Source: Herbaspirillum sp. alder98 (lineage in GTDB: Bacteria; Pseudomonadota; Gammaproteobacteria; Burkholderiales; Burkholderiaceae_D). Taken from it: a stretch of 64,000 bases of DNA. Under the pieces are notes generated by a model. It saw nothing but the letters and a program-made list of their open reading frames with translations. It made no database searches and had not been told where the DNA came from. The DNA is taken from contig NZ_JAIUCY010000003.1 in NCBI RefSeq assembly GCF_020179755.1, positions 186,001-250,000 on the forward strand, read 5' to 3'. The translations under genes were made by a program, and so were the position numbers. Positions 46,853 through 56,087 of the stretch are shown piece by piece (position 1 is the stretch's first letter; each line of letters begins with the position of its first letter).

Positions 46853-47773
46853 ATGGAACAACTCGCCCCTCTCATCGCCGCTTCCATCAACGCCGGCACG
46901 CCCTTGCTGCTGGCGGCCATCGGCCTGTTGATCAATGAACGCTCAGGGGTGCTGAACCTGGGTGCCGAAGGCATGATGCTGGTCGCGGCCATCGCCGGCT
47001 TCGCGGTCGGCTACAGCACCAAGAGCCCGCTGCTGGGATTTATCGCCGGTGCCGTCTGCGGCATGCTGATGGCCAGCCTGTTCGCCTGGCTGGCGCTGAC
47101 GCTGGCGACCAACCAGGTCGCCACCGGGCTGGCGCTGTCGATCTTCGGCATCGGCCTGTCGGCCTTCGTCGGCCAGCGCTTCGTCGGCCTGGCGCTGCCG
47201 TCGCAGGCCAATACGGTGCCGTGGCTGGCGGACCTGCCCTTCATCGGCCCGGCGCTGTTCCACCAGCACTGGATGAGTTACCTGGCGCTGGCACTGTGCC
47301 TGGGGTGCATCTGGTTCCTGTATCGCACCCGCGCCGGGCTGGTGCTGCGGGCCGTGGGCGAGTCGCCCGAGTCGGCCCACGCGCTGGGCTATCCGGTGCG
47401 CGGCATCCGCTATGCGGCGCTGCTGTTCGGTGGCGCCTGCTGCGGCCTGGCGGGCGCCTACATGTCGCTGGTCTATACCCCGATGTGGGTCGAGGGCTTG
47501 GTGGCCGGACGCGGCTGGATCGCGCTGGCGCTGACCGCCTTCGCCACCTGGCGTCCGGCCCGGGTGCTGCTCGGTTCGCTCCTGTTCGGCGGCGTCACCA
47601 TCGCCCAGTTCTATCTGCAGGGCATGGGCGTGACGGTGCCGCCGCAGATCCTGTCGATGGCGCCCTATGTCGCCACCATCGTGGTGCTGGCGCTGATCTC
47701 GCGCAACCCCGACTGGATCCGCCTGAACATGCCGGCGTCGCTGGGCAAGCCGTTCCGCCCCGGCGCCTCCTGA
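46853..47773 (+). CDS. Nucleoside/purine-type ABC transporter permease 2
   Basis: A 306-residue BPD_transp_2 permease, starting MEQLAPLIAASINAGTPLLLAAIGLLINERSGVLNLGAEGMML, the hallmark of NupQ/YufQ-like subunits. It forms the channel with permease 1. It starts 19 bases after permease 1. The stop lies in a three-copy 8-bp tandem repeat. Confidence 0.92.
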   Translation: MEQLAPLIAASINAGTPLLLAAIGLLINERSGVLNLGAEGMMLVAAIAGFAVGYSTKSPLLGFIAGAVCGMLMASLFAWLALTLATNQVATGLALSIFGIGLSAFVGQRFVGLALPSQANTVPWLADLPFIGPALFHQHWMSYLALALCLGCIWFLYRTRAGLVLRAVGESPESAHALGYPVRGIRYAALLFGGACCGLAGAYMSLVYTPMWVEGLVAGRGWIALALTAFATWRPARVLLGSLLFGGVTIAQFYLQGMGVTVPPQILSMAPYVATIVVLALISRNPDWIRLNMPASLGKPFRPGAS

Positions 47774-47794
47774 AGAATTGAAGAACTGAAGAAT
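47771..47794. repeat. Three-copy 8-bp tandem repeat at permease stop
   Basis: Three units of TGAAGAAY begin at the permease stop codon. Short slippage-type repeat with no known role. Confidence 0.7.
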
Positions 47795-47846
47795 TGTTTT
47801 TATCGCTGCGCCTGCTATTCCAACCACTGACTTGAGGGAGAACACA

Positions 47847-48986
47847 ATGACCATTTCGCGCAGAGCCTCGCTGGCGATGCTCGCCACGCTGGCCGCGGCC
47901 AGCCTGATCGCTTGCGGCAAGAAGGACGAGCCGGCCCCGGCCGCTCCAGCAGCCGCCCCGGCTGCTGCCGCCCCCGCCACCGACCCACTGCGTGTGGCCT
48001 TCGTCTATGTCGGCCCGGTCGGCGACGCTGGCTGGACCTTCGCCCACGACACCGGCCGCAAGGCGGTCGAGGCCAAGTTCGGCGACAAGGTCAAGACCAG
48101 CTTCGTGGAAAACGTTCCCGAGTCGGCGGCCGACGCCGAGCGCGTGATCCGCCAGCTGGCCACCGACGGCAACAAGCTGATCTTCGGCACCACCTTCGGC
48201 TACATGGAAGCGATGCTCAAGGTCGCCAAGGATTTCCCGGACGTCAAGTTCGAACACGCCACCGGCTTCAAGACCGCCGACAACCTGGCCCAGTACGATG
48301 TGCGCACCTATGAAGGCGCCTACCTGGCCGGCGTGGCTGCGGGCAAGATGACCAAGTCCGGCAAGCTGGGCGTGGTGGCATCGGTGCCGATCCCCGAGGT
48401 GATCCGCAATATCGACTCGTTCACCATGGGCGCGCGCTCGGTGAACCCGAAGGCCACCACCGCCGTGGTGTGGGTCAACAAGTGGTTCGATCCGGGCAAG
48501 GAACGTGAAGCCGCCACTACCCTGATCGGCCAGGGCGTCGACGTGCTGATGCAGAACACCGATTCGGCCGCCGTGGTGCAGACCGCGCAGGAAAAAGGCG
48601 CCTATGCCTTCGGCTGGGACAGCGACATGACCAGCTTCGGCCCCAAGGCCCACCTGGCGGCCTCGGTCATCAACTGGAGCGTGTACTACAACGCCCGCGT
48701 GCAGGCTGCGCTGGACGGCACCTGGAAGACTGGCACCACCTGGCTCGGCCTGAAGGAAGGCGGCATCGACCTGAGCGCCTACAATGCCGACCTGCCGGCG
48801 GACGTGAAGACCCTGCTCGACGAGCGCAAGAAGGGCATCGTCGACGGCAGCGCGCCGATCTGGAAGGGTCCGATCAAGGACAACACCGGTAAGGAAGTCC
48901 TGGGCAAGGATGCGGTCGCTGACGACGCCTTCCTGCACGGCGTGAAGTTCTACGTCGAAGGTGTCGACGGCAAGGTGCCGGGCTAA
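47847..48986 (+). CDS. BMP-family lipoprotein, nucleoside/purine ABC binding protein
   Basis: A 379-residue lipoprotein of the basic membrane protein (PnrA-like) family. The signal peptide has a lipobox (LIACGKK, Cys near residue 23), followed by a Pro/Ala linker. The mature domain starts LRVAFVYVGPVGDAGWTFAHDTGRKAVEAKFG, a BMP signature, with GTTFGYMEAMLKVAKDFPDVKFEHATGF. Such proteins bind purine nucleosides or purine bases. It is the last gene of the import operon. The ATG at 47847 follows GAGGGAGAACAC. Confidence 0.92.
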   Translation: MTISRRASLAMLATLAAASLIACGKKDEPAPAAPAAAPAAAAPATDPLRVAFVYVGPVGDAGWTFAHDTGRKAVEAKFGDKVKTSFVENVPESAADAERVIRQLATDGNKLIFGTTFGYMEAMLKVAKDFPDVKFEHATGFKTADNLAQYDVRTYEGAYLAGVAAGKMTKSGKLGVVASVPIPEVIRNIDSFTMGARSVNPKATTAVVWVNKWFDPGKEREAATTLIGQGVDVLMQNTDSAAVVQTAQEKGAYAFGWDSDMTSFGPKAHLAASVINWSVYYNARVQAALDGTWKTGTTWLGLKEGGIDLSAYNADLPADVKTLLDERKKGIVDGSAPIWKGPIKDNTGKEVLGKDAVADDAFLHGVKFYVEGVDGKVPG

Positions 48987-49019
48987 TTCCGGCACCCCAC
49001 CAGCAGCGGGTGAAAGGCC

Positions 49020-49055
49020 ACGGCCGGGCGCGTCGCAGGACGCCCTGGCCGTTTT
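49020..49055 (+). terminator. Terminator of the BMP transporter operon
   Basis: Imperfect hairpin ACGGCC-GGGCG against CGCCC-GGCCGT with internal bulges, followed by TTTTC. It lies about 35 bases after the stop. Confidence 0.6.
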
Positions 49056-49110
49056 CATTGGCGAGCCCCGAAAAGCCCCTACCGGCCGCTATCGGCGGCT
49101 AAGCTGGCTG

Positions 49111-49116
49111 TATAAT
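49111..49116 (+). promoter_or_regulatory. Probable -10 element of the min operon promoter
   Basis: A perfect TATAAT lies 66 bases before the minC start. No good -35 hexamer is seen at 17 bases. Confidence 0.5.
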
Positions 49117-49181
49117 TCACGCCAAATATTTACGCGCAGTCGGTTGACCGGCGGCATTCGCCGTTTCAGGCCCAAGGATCC

Positions 49182-49961
49182 ATGCAAAAAAACCGCAAAC
49201 CCATCGATATCAAGATATCCACCGTAGTTGCCATTTCGGCAATTCTTCACGAGACCGATCCGACGGTGCTGGAAAAGGCGCTCAAGGAGATGACCGGCGG
49301 CGTATCTGACTTCTTCGAAGACGAGTTTGCGGTGCTCGATATCGGCAACCTGCCGGGCGAGGCGCTGACCGGCATCGACTGGACCGCGCTGGTGACCCTG
49401 TTCAAGCAGTTCCGCCTGAACACCGTGGCCGTGCGCAATGCGCCGGAAGACCTGCAGCAGACGATCGTGGCGCATGGCCTGGCGATCGACAATCCGGCCG
49501 GCGCCGGCGCCACCAACGCGCGTGCGCAGGACGCCGCGCCGGCACCGGTGGCGGTCGAACCGGCTCCAGCCCAGGCGGCGCCTGCACCACCGGCACAGCC
49601 GCAGCAGCAAAGTGCGCCGGCTGCGTCCACCATGATCATCGATACCCCGGTGCGCGCCGGCCAGCGCATTTATGCGCGCGGCGCCGACCTGGTGATCATG
49701 GCGGCGGTCAACAACGGCGCCGAGATCATCGCCGACGGCTGTATCCACGTCTACGCGCCGTTGCGCGGGCGGGCCTTGGCGGGCGCCTCGGGCGATACCT
49801 CGGCGCGCATCTTCGCGCAATCGCTGGAAGCGGAACTGGTTTCGATTGCCGGAGTCTATCGAACCTTTGAAAACGGCCATTCGGCCGAACTCAAGGGAAA
49901 GCAGGTGCAGGTACGACTCGATGGCGAACGCATCGACGTGCTGGCGATGCCGGCGTCATAG
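49182..49961 (+). CDS. minC: Septum site-determining protein MinC
   Basis: A 259-residue division inhibitor. The N-terminal domain (about 8-105) contacts FtsZ; a Pro/Ala linker (about 115-145) follows. The C-terminal right-handed beta-helix (about 148-255) has [45 protein letters not shown], the MinC_C signature that binds MinD and FtsZ tails. It blocks Z-ring assembly at the poles. Start ATG at 49182. First gene of minCDE. Confidence 0.96.
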   Translation: MQKNRKPIDIKISTVVAISAILHETDPTVLEKALKEMTGGVSDFFEDEFAVLDIGNLPGEALTGIDWTALVTLFKQFRLNTVAVRNAPEDLQQTIVAHGLAIDNPAGAGATNARAQDAAPAPVAVEPAPAQAAPAPPAQPQQQSAPAASTMIIDTPVRAGQRIYARGADLVIMAAVNNGAEIIADGCIHVYAPLRGRALAGASGDTSARIFAQSLEAELVSIAGVYRTFENGHSAELKGKQVQVRLDGERIDVLAMPAS

Positions 49962-50042
49962 CCGGGCGCAGCGCGCTACTAACAATTAATCAAATATCGC
50001 GTCGTCATCCTGACGCATCTGTCTTTTATCAAGGAGTGTTTT

Positions 50043-50858
50043 GTGGCAAAAATCATCGTTGTGACATCCGGTAAGGGCGGCGTCGGCAAAACGACGTCGA
50101 GCGCCAGTTTCGCATCGGGCCTGGCCATGCGCGGTCACAAGACTGCCGTGATCGACTTCGACGTCGGTCTGCGCAACCTGGACCTGATCATGGGTTGCGA
50201 GCGCCGCGTGGTGTACGACCTGATCAATGTCATCAACAAGGAGGCCACGCTGAACCAGGCCCTGATCAAGGACAAGCACTGCGACAACCTGTTCATCCTG
50301 CCGGCCTCCCAGACCCGCGACAAGGATGCCCTGTCCGAGGAAGGCGTCGAGCGCGTGCTGGATGACCTGTCGAAGATGGACTTCGAGTACATCGTCTGCG
50401 ATTCGCCGGCCGGTATCGAACACGGCGCCGTGATGGCGCTGACCTTCGCCGACGAGGCCATCGTGGTGACCAACCCCGAAGTGTCGTCGGTGCGCGATTC
50501 GGACCGCATCCTGGGCATCATCCAGGCCAAGTCGCGCCGCGCCTCGGCCGGTGGCGAGCCGGTCAAGGAACACCTGCTGATCACCCGCTACTCGCCCAAG
50601 CGCGTGGAAAGCGGCGAGATGCTGTCGTTTACCGATGTGCAGGAGATCCTGCGCATTCCCCTGATCGGCATCATTCCCGAGTCCGAATCGGTGCTGGCCG
50701 CATCCAACCAGGGCAGCCCGGCTATCCACCTCAAGGATAGCGACGTAGCACAGGCCTACCAGGACCTGGTGTCGCGCTTCCTCGGCGAAACCGTCGAGAT
50801 GCGTTTCACCAACTACGAAAAGCCGGGCCTGCTGCAGCGTATTTTCGGAGGTAAGTGA
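50043..50858 (+). CDS. minD: Septum site-determining ATPase MinD
   Basis: A 271-residue ParA/MinD ATPase. The deviant Walker A is GKGGVGKT (10-17). The C-terminal amphipathic helix ([14 protein letters not shown]) binds the membrane. It recruits MinC and is displaced by MinE, producing pole-to-pole oscillation. The start is GTG 50043, preceded by AAGGAGTG. It lies one base before minE. Confidence 0.97.
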   Translation: MAKIIVVTSGKGGVGKTTSSASFASGLAMRGHKTAVIDFDVGLRNLDLIMGCERRVVYDLINVINKEATLNQALIKDKHCDNLFILPASQTRDKDALSEEGVERVLDDLSKMDFEYIVCDSPAGIEHGAVMALTFADEAIVVTNPEVSSVRDSDRILGIIQAKSRRASAGGEPVKEHLLITRYSPKRVESGEMLSFTDVQEILRIPLIGIIPESESVLAASNQGSPAIHLKDSDVAQAYQDLVSRFLGETVEMRFTNYEKPGLLQRIFGGK

Positions 50859-50859
50859 C

Positions 50860-51129
50860 ATGTCGCTGCTTTCATTCCTGTTTCCGACCAAGCCTAAAAG
50901 CGCGGTGGCGGCGAAAGAACGGCTGCAGATCATCATCGCGCGCGAACGCTCCAATGGCCGCCAGGGCCCGGACTTTCTGCCGGCCTTGCACAAGGAACTG
51001 ATCGAAGTCATCTCCAAGTACACCAAGGTCAACGCCGACGATATCAAGATATCGCTGGACCGCCAGGGCAACCTCGAGGTGCTCGACGTGAACGTGGTCC
51101 TGCCCGACGCCGAAACGCCTCCGGCCTGA
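50860..51129 (+). CDS. minE: Cell division topological specificity factor MinE
   Basis: An 89-residue MinE. The N-terminal amphipathic membrane-targeting part (MSLLSFLFP) and the MinD-contact helix ([13 protein letters not shown]) are both present, with the dimerising beta domain following. It stimulates MinD ATPase and sets division at mid-cell. The preceding gene ends one base earlier, so the two are coupled. Confidence 0.96.
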   Translation: MSLLSFLFPTKPKSAVAAKERLQIIIARERSNGRQGPDFLPALHKELIEVISKYTKVNADDIKISLDRQGNLEVLDVNVVLPDAETPPA

Positions 51130-51159
51130 CGTGATGCGCCCCCGCGGGCGATCATTGCG

Positions 51160-51870
51160 ATGAAAAAGATCGGCATCCTCTCGCATCGGCCCGAGCGCAT
51201 CGCCCTGCTGCAACAGCTGGCCGGTGCGCGCGGCAGCCTGGTCTGCGATGGCTGCGATGCCGCCATCGCTGCCACCGCATCCGACAATATCGCGCTCATG
51301 CTGGTCGACCTGGACGCCGTGCGCCACGATGCCGGGCGCGTGGTCGAACTGGTGCGCGACAGCGTATCCGCCTTCCTGATCCTGGCCACCGCCGCCGACG
51401 GCGCGCTGCTGCAGGCGCTGCGCGCCGCGGGCGCCGACGACTTCGTGCTGGAACCGATCCGCCGTGGCGAACTGGGGCTGCGCCTGGAACTGCTGTTGCA
51501 GGTGGCCGATCCGGCCCCGGCAAACACGCCGGCGCTGCAACTGGGCGAGTTCCGCTTTGACCTGCCGCACCTGCGGGTCAGCCGCGTGGCGCACCCGGCC
51601 CTGGACGTCACGCTCACCCGCAAGGAAGCCGAACTGGCCATGCTGCTGCTGCAGAACCTGGGGCGACCGCTGTCACGCGCCTTCATCCAGGAGCGCGTCT
51701 GGGGCGCCGAACCCGAACTACCGACCCGCACCATCGATACCCACGTCTCGCGGGTGCGCACCAAGCTCGCCCTCAAGCCGGAAAATGGTTATCGCCTGGC
51801 CACCGTGTACGGCTACGGCTACCAGCTCGAACGTATCGGCGGCGAGACCATCACCTCATCGCCCGCCTGA
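51160..51870 (+). CDS. OmpR-type response regulator with degenerate receiver
   Basis: A 236-residue regulator. The N-terminal receiver-like domain (1-105) keeps an acidic MLVDLD strand (Asp50) and a Thr77, but the acidic pair at the start is missing (GILSHRPE) and the conserved Lys is Glu98 in VLEP. Phosphorylation control is therefore doubtful. The C-terminal winged helix (about 125-230) has LTRKEAELAMLLLQNLGRPLSRAFIQERVWG and TIDTHVSRVRTKLAL, normal for OmpR/PhoB DNA-binding domains. No histidine kinase is adjacent. It lies 30 bases after minE and may be co-transcribed. Its targets are unknown. Confidence 0.85.
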   Translation: MKKIGILSHRPERIALLQQLAGARGSLVCDGCDAAIAATASDNIALMLVDLDAVRHDAGRVVELVRDSVSAFLILATAADGALLQALRAAGADDFVLEPIRRGELGLRLELLLQVADPAPANTPALQLGEFRFDLPHLRVSRVAHPALDVTLTRKEAELAMLLLQNLGRPLSRAFIQERVWGAEPELPTRTIDTHVSRVRTKLALKPENGYRLATVYGYGYQLERIGGETITSSPA

Positions 51871-52004
51871 AAAACAACGTTCCCGCCAGGCAAGCTGTTG
51901 CGTCAGCGCCCCGTCAGCCAGCAAAAAGACTGATCCAGGTCACGTCCGGCAGGGGATAAACGTCGATAAACAGGGGGCGTCGAAACGACTTGTTACACAG
52001 CGGG

Positions 52005-52010
52005 TATAAT
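52005..52010 (+). promoter_or_regulatory. Probable -10 element of hemA promoter
   Basis: A perfect TATAAT in GGGTATAATGG lies 67 bases before the hemA start. The -35 region is poorly matched. Confidence 0.55.
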
Positions 52011-52077
52011 GGCGCTGTCGTAAAAGGCCGATTCAGGCCACAAATACAAGCTCATCGGCACCTCGCCGCGTCATTCC

Positions 52078-53370
52078 ATGCATTTGCTCGCTGTCGGACT
52101 CAACCACACTACCGCGCCCGTTTCGCTGCGCGAAAAAGTGGCCTTCCCCGCTGACCAGATTGGTCAGGCGGTCGCAGCAGCGCGCGCATGGTTTGGCGGT
52201 CATGACCGCATCGTCTCGGCCGGTGAAGCGGCAATCCTGTCGACCTGCAATCGCACCGAGCTTTATGCGGCGGCCGCTGCCGGCGCCGATGGCGTCGACT
52301 TCGCGATCGATCGGACCGCCCAGTTCCTGGCCGATTATCACAAGATTGCCTACGCCGACCTACGCCCTTTCCTGTATGCCCTGCCGCAGGACAATGCCGT
52401 GCGCCACGCCTTCCGGGTCGCCTCCGGGCTCGACTCGATGGTGCTGGGCGAACCGCAGATCCTGGGCCAGATGAAGGATGCCGTGCGCCAGGCGGATGCC
52501 GCCGGCGGCCTGGGCACCTATCTGCACCAGCTGTTCCAGCGCACCTTCGCCGTGGCCAAGGAAGTCCGCACCACCACCGAGATCGGCGCCCACAGCGTCT
52601 CGATGGCGGCCGCAGCGGTGCGCCTGTCGCAGCGCATCTTCGATTCGGTCTCGGGCCAGCACGTGCTGTTCATCGGCGCGGGCGAAATGATCGAGCTGTG
52701 CGCCACGCACTTCGCCGCGCAGAATCCCAAGACGCTGACGGTGGCCAACCGCACCATGGAGCGCGGCGAGTCGCTGGCGCACCGCTTCAATGGCAGCGCC
52801 ATCCGGCTGGCCGACCTGCCGGCGCAGTTATCGCGCTTCGACATCGTGGTCTCCTGTACCGCCTCGTCGCTGCCGATCATCGGCCTGGGACTGGTCGAGC
52901 GGGCCGTCAAGGCGCGTCGCCACAAGCCTATCTTCATGGTCGACCTGGCAGTGCCGCGCGATATCGAATCCGAAGTCGGCCGTCTCGACGATGTCTTCCT
53001 GTACACCGTCGACGATCTCGCCACGGTCGTGCAGAGCGGCGTCGAAAACCGCCAGGCGGCGGTGGCCCAGGCCGAAGCCATCATCGAAAACCGGGTGCAA
53101 TCGTTCATGCACTGGATCGATAGCCGCGCCATGGTGCCGCTGATCCAGGATCTCAACGAGACCGGCGAGATCCTGCGCCTGGCCGAGCTGGAACGTGCCC
53201 GCAAGCTGCTGGCACGGGGCGACGATGTCGACGCCGTGCTCGAGGCGCTGTCCAAGGGACTGACCGCCAAGTTCCTGCATGGCCCGCAACAGGCCCTGCA
53301 TCACGCCCAGGGCGAGCAGCGCACCCAGCTGGTGTCGTTGCTGCCGCAGTTGTTCCGCGCCAAGCGTTAG
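52078..53370 (+). CDS. hemA: Glutamyl-tRNA reductase
   Basis: A 430-residue Hem[15 protein letters not shown] (7-20) and STCNRTE with catalytic Cys57 are signatures. The NADPH-binding Rossmann motif is [12 protein letters not shown], and the C-terminal dimerisation domain follows. It makes glutamate-1-semialdehyde from glutamyl-tRNA, the first step of tetrapyrrole synthesis. Start ATG at 52078. It is followed 87 bases later by prfA, a conserved order in proteobacteria. Confidence 0.97.
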   Translation: MHLLAVGLNHTTAPVSLREKVAFPADQIGQAVAAARAWFGGHDRIVSAGEAAILSTCNRTELYAAAAAGADGVDFAIDRTAQFLADYHKIAYADLRPFLYALPQDNAVRHAFRVASGLDSMVLGEPQILGQMKDAVRQADAAGGLGTYLHQLFQRTFAVAKEVRTTTEIGAHSVSMAAAAVRLSQRIFDSVSGQHVLFIGAGEMIELCATHFAAQNPKTLTVANRTMERGESLAHRFNGSAIRLADLPAQLSRFDIVVSCTASSLPIIGLGLVERAVKARRHKPIFMVDLAVPRDIESEVGRLDDVFLYTVDDLATVVQSGVENRQAAVAQAEAIIENRVQSFMHWIDSRAMVPLIQDLNETGEILRLAELERARKLLARGDDVDAVLEALSKGLTAKFLHGPQQALHHAQGEQRTQLVSLLPQLFRAKR

Positions 53371-53457
53371 CGCCCTTCCGCTTCGATTGCGCCCACCTCG
53401 GGCGCCCTGCCCGCCTGCGCTCCGGCGCGGTGCTCATCCCCATTACTGCCAAAGCCC

Positions 53458-54537
53458 ATGAAACCATCGATGCTCGCCAAACTCGACCAGCTCTCGGAGC
53501 GGCTCGAAGAGCTCAACAGCCTGCTGGCCCAGGAAGACGCCACCGCCAACATGGACGTCTACCGCAAGTTGACCCGCGAACACGCCGAGCTGGGGCCGCT
53601 GGTGGTGCTTTATCACGACTACGTGCAGGCCGGCGCCGATATCGGCACCGCCCAGGAGCTGCTGTCGGACCCCGACATGAAGGACTTCGCGCAGGATGAA
53701 ATCGGCGCCGCCAAGTCGCGCATGGAAGCGCTCGAAGGCGACCTGCAAAAGATGCTGCTGCCGAAAGACCCCAACGACGAGCGCAACATCTTCCTTGAAA
53801 TCCGCGCCGGCACCGGCGGCGACGAGTCTGCGCTGTTCGCCGGCGACCTGCTGCGCATGTACACCCGCTATGCCGAACGCATGCGCTGGCAGGTCGAGAT
53901 CGTCTCGGCATCGGAGTCCGAGCTGGGTGGCTACAAGGAAGTGATCGCCCGCATCGCCGGCCTGGGCGCTTATTCACGGCTCAAGTTCGAATCCGGCGGC
54001 CACCGCGTGCAGCGGGTGCCGGCCACCGAGACCCAGGGCCGCATCCACACCTCGGCCTGCACGGTGGCCGTCATGCCCGAGGCCGATGAAGTCGAGGATG
54101 TCGACATCAATCCGGCCGACCTGCGCATCGATACCTACCGCGCCTCGGGAGCCGGTGGCCAGCACATCAACAAGACCGATTCGGCAGTGCGCATCACCCA
54201 CCTGCCGACCGGCATCGTGGTGGAATGCCAGGACGACCGCAGCCAGCACAAGAATAAGGCGCAAGCAATGAAGGTGCTGGCCGCGCGCATCAAGGACGTG
54301 CAACTGCGCGAACAGCAATCCAAGGAAGCCGCTACCCGCAAGTCGCTGATCGGCTCGGGCGACCGCAGCGAGCGGATTCGCACCTATAACTTCCCGCAGG
54401 GGCGCATGACCGACCATCGCATCAACCTGACCCTGTACAAGCTGGACTTCATCATGGACGGCGACCTGGACGAACTGACCGGCTCGCTGATCACCGAACA
54501 CCAGGCCGAACTGCTGGCGCAACTGGGCGACGACTGA
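53458..54537 (+). CDS. prfA: Peptide chain release factor 1
   Basis: A 359-residue RF1. The stop-codon recognition motif PAT is at 188-190 and the catalytic GGQ at 233-235. It releases peptides at UAA and UAG. The Gln of GGQ is normally methylated by PrmC, whose gene lies two genes downstream. Start ATG at 53458. Confidence 0.98.
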   Translation: MKPSMLAKLDQLSERLEELNSLLAQEDATANMDVYRKLTREHAELGPLVVLYHDYVQAGADIGTAQELLSDPDMKDFAQDEIGAAKSRMEALEGDLQKMLLPKDPNDERNIFLEIRAGTGGDESALFAGDLLRMYTRYAERMRWQVEIVSASESELGGYKEVIARIAGLGAYSRLKFESGGHRVQRVPATETQGRIHTSACTVAVMPEADEVEDVDINPADLRIDTYRASGAGGQHINKTDSAVRITHLPTGIVVECQDDRSQHKNKAQAMKVLAARIKDVQLREQQSKEAATRKSLIGSGDRSERIRTYNFPQGRMTDHRINLTLYKLDFIMDGDLDELTGSLITEHQAELLAQLGDD

Positions 54538-54690
54538 CGCGGAACCAAACGATGGCGCGCGCTTCCAAGACACTTGCATCGCACAAGTCGCCAGGGGTGG
54601 TGACGTGCATGACAACGGGGCTCTCCACTACAATCCAGCTTTCGGCATTGCCGGCAGGCGCATTCATCTCGACATAAAGCGAACAACATC

Positions 54691-55164
54691 ATGAAATCAT
54701 CCAAATCACTGTATTTGCTGGTGGCACTGGTCTCCATTGCGCTGCTCGGTTTTGCCATGTACCTGCAGATCGTCGAAGAAATGCAGCCCTGCCCGCTGTG
54801 CGTGATCCAGCGTTACATGTTCGTGCTGATTGCCGCCTTCAGCCTGCTGGCGTATTTTCTGCCGCCCAGCGCGCGTCGCGCCGGCGCCGGCCTGGGCCTG
54901 CTGGCCGCCATCGGTGGCGCCGGCACGGCCGGATGGCACCTGTGGGTCAAGGCGCATCCCGGCGTGTCGTGCGGCGTCGATCCGCTGGAGACGTCGTTGA
55001 ACCAGATCCTGCCGGCCAAGCTGTTTCCGCAGATGTTTTCGGCTGACGGTTTCTGCTCGGCACCGTGGCCGCCGGTGTTCGGCCTGCAGATCCCGACCTG
55101 GGCGCTGATCTGGTTCGTGATCCTGGGGCTGGTGCTGGCGCGCCTGGCCTTCAAACGCCGCTGA
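54691..55164 (+). CDS. dsbB: Disulfide bond formation protein DsbB
   Basis: A 157-residue inner-membrane protein with four spans. It has both redox pairs of DsbB: CPLC (Cys34, Cys37) and Cys94 with Cys122. It reoxidises DsbA and passes electrons to quinone. The C-terminal fourth span is intact. It lies between prfA and prmC, one base before prmC. In many relatives prfA and prmC are adjacent, so dsbB is an insertion in this order. Confidence 0.95.
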   Translation: MKSSKSLYLLVALVSIALLGFAMYLQIVEEMQPCPLCVIQRYMFVLIAAFSLLAYFLPPSARRAGAGLGLLAAIGGAGTAGWHLWVKAHPGVSCGVDPLETSLNQILPAKLFPQMFSADGFCSAPWPPVFGLQIPTWALIWFVILGLVLARLAFKRR

Positions 55165-55165
55165 C

Positions 55166-55999
55166 ATGGCGCCCACATCCAGCTTCGCCGGCTGCAGCCT
55201 GGCCACCGTATTGAAATCGGCGCCGCTGGATGCGCTGGAAAACCGCATCCTGCTGTGCCACGCCCTGCGTCTCACGCGGGTGCAATTGATTACCCAGTCG
55301 GAGCGTCGCCTGGAGCAGGCCGAGGCCGACGCGCTGGCGGCCTTGTTCGCGCGTCGCCTGCGCGGTGAGCCGATTGCCTATATTGTCGGCGCGCGCGAAT
55401 TCTTCGGCCTGGAATTTCGGGTGACGCCCGATGTATTGATCCCTCGTCCCGACACCGAATTGCTGGTCGAACTCGCCCTGGAACGCCTGCCTCCGCGCGC
55501 CCGCCTGCTCGACATGGGCACCGGCTCGGGCGCTATCGCCGTGGCAGTGGCGCATGCGCGCCCCGATGCCGTGGTCACGGCGCTCGATGCCAGCGCCGCT
55601 GCGCTGGAAGTCGCCCGTGGCAATGCCCTGGCTAACGGGGTGCGCGTCGATTTTCGCTTGAGCGATTGGTATCAGGCGCTGCAGGGCGCTCGCTACGACG
55701 TCATCGCTTCCAATCCCCCCTACATCGTCGAAGGCGATCCGCATCTGGCCCAGGGCGACCTGCGCTTCGAACCGATCGACGCATTGACCGACCATGGCGA
55801 CGGCCTGTCGGACCTGCACGCCATCATCGATGGTGCGGCGGCCCATCTGGAGAACGGCGGTTGGCTGTTGATGGAGCATGGCTACGACCAGGCTGCAGCC
55901 GTGCGCGCGTTATTGCAGGGTTCCGGTTTTTCCGACGTGCAGAGCTGGCGCGACCTGGCGGGGATCGAACGGGTGAGTGGTGGCCGGTTGGCGAGTTAG
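55166..55999 (+). CDS. prmC: Release factor glutamine methyltransferase PrmC
   Basis: A 277-residue SAM-dependent methyltransferase. The SAM motif is DMGTGSG (116-122) and the catalytic NPPY motif is at 183-186. It methylates the GGQ glutamine of RF1 and RF2. The ATG at 55166 begins one base after the dsbB stop. Confidence 0.96.
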   Translation: MAPTSSFAGCSLATVLKSAPLDALENRILLCHALRLTRVQLITQSERRLEQAEADALAALFARRLRGEPIAYIVGAREFFGLEFRVTPDVLIPRPDTELLVELALERLPPRARLLDMGTGSGAIAVAVAHARPDAVVTALDASAAALEVARGNALANGVRVDFRLSDWYQALQGARYDVIASNPPYIVEGDPHLAQGDLRFEPIDALTDHGDGLSDLHAIIDGAAAHLENGGWLLMEHGYDQAAAVRALLQGSGFSDVQSWRDLAGIERVSGGRLAS

Positions 56000-56009
56000 C
56001 ACATAAAAG

Positions 56010-56041
56010 TCGCTGGGTCCTGGCTTGCGCCAGGACGACGG
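56010..56041. repeat. Dispersed hairpin repeat, copy 2
   Basis: TCGCTGGGTCCTGG continuing to CGACGG. The core stem is GTCCTGGC (56017-56024) with GCCAGGAC (56029-56036). It matches copy 1 at 38348-38379 apart from paired changes. A further GACGACGG (56034-56041) / CCGTCGTC (56063-56070) pairing extends it. It lies between convergent prmC and the iorAB-like gene. Confidence 0.7.
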
Positions 56042-56087
56042 CGGTATCGATTTAATATTGCTCCGTCGTCCCGGCGACTGCCTGCAT

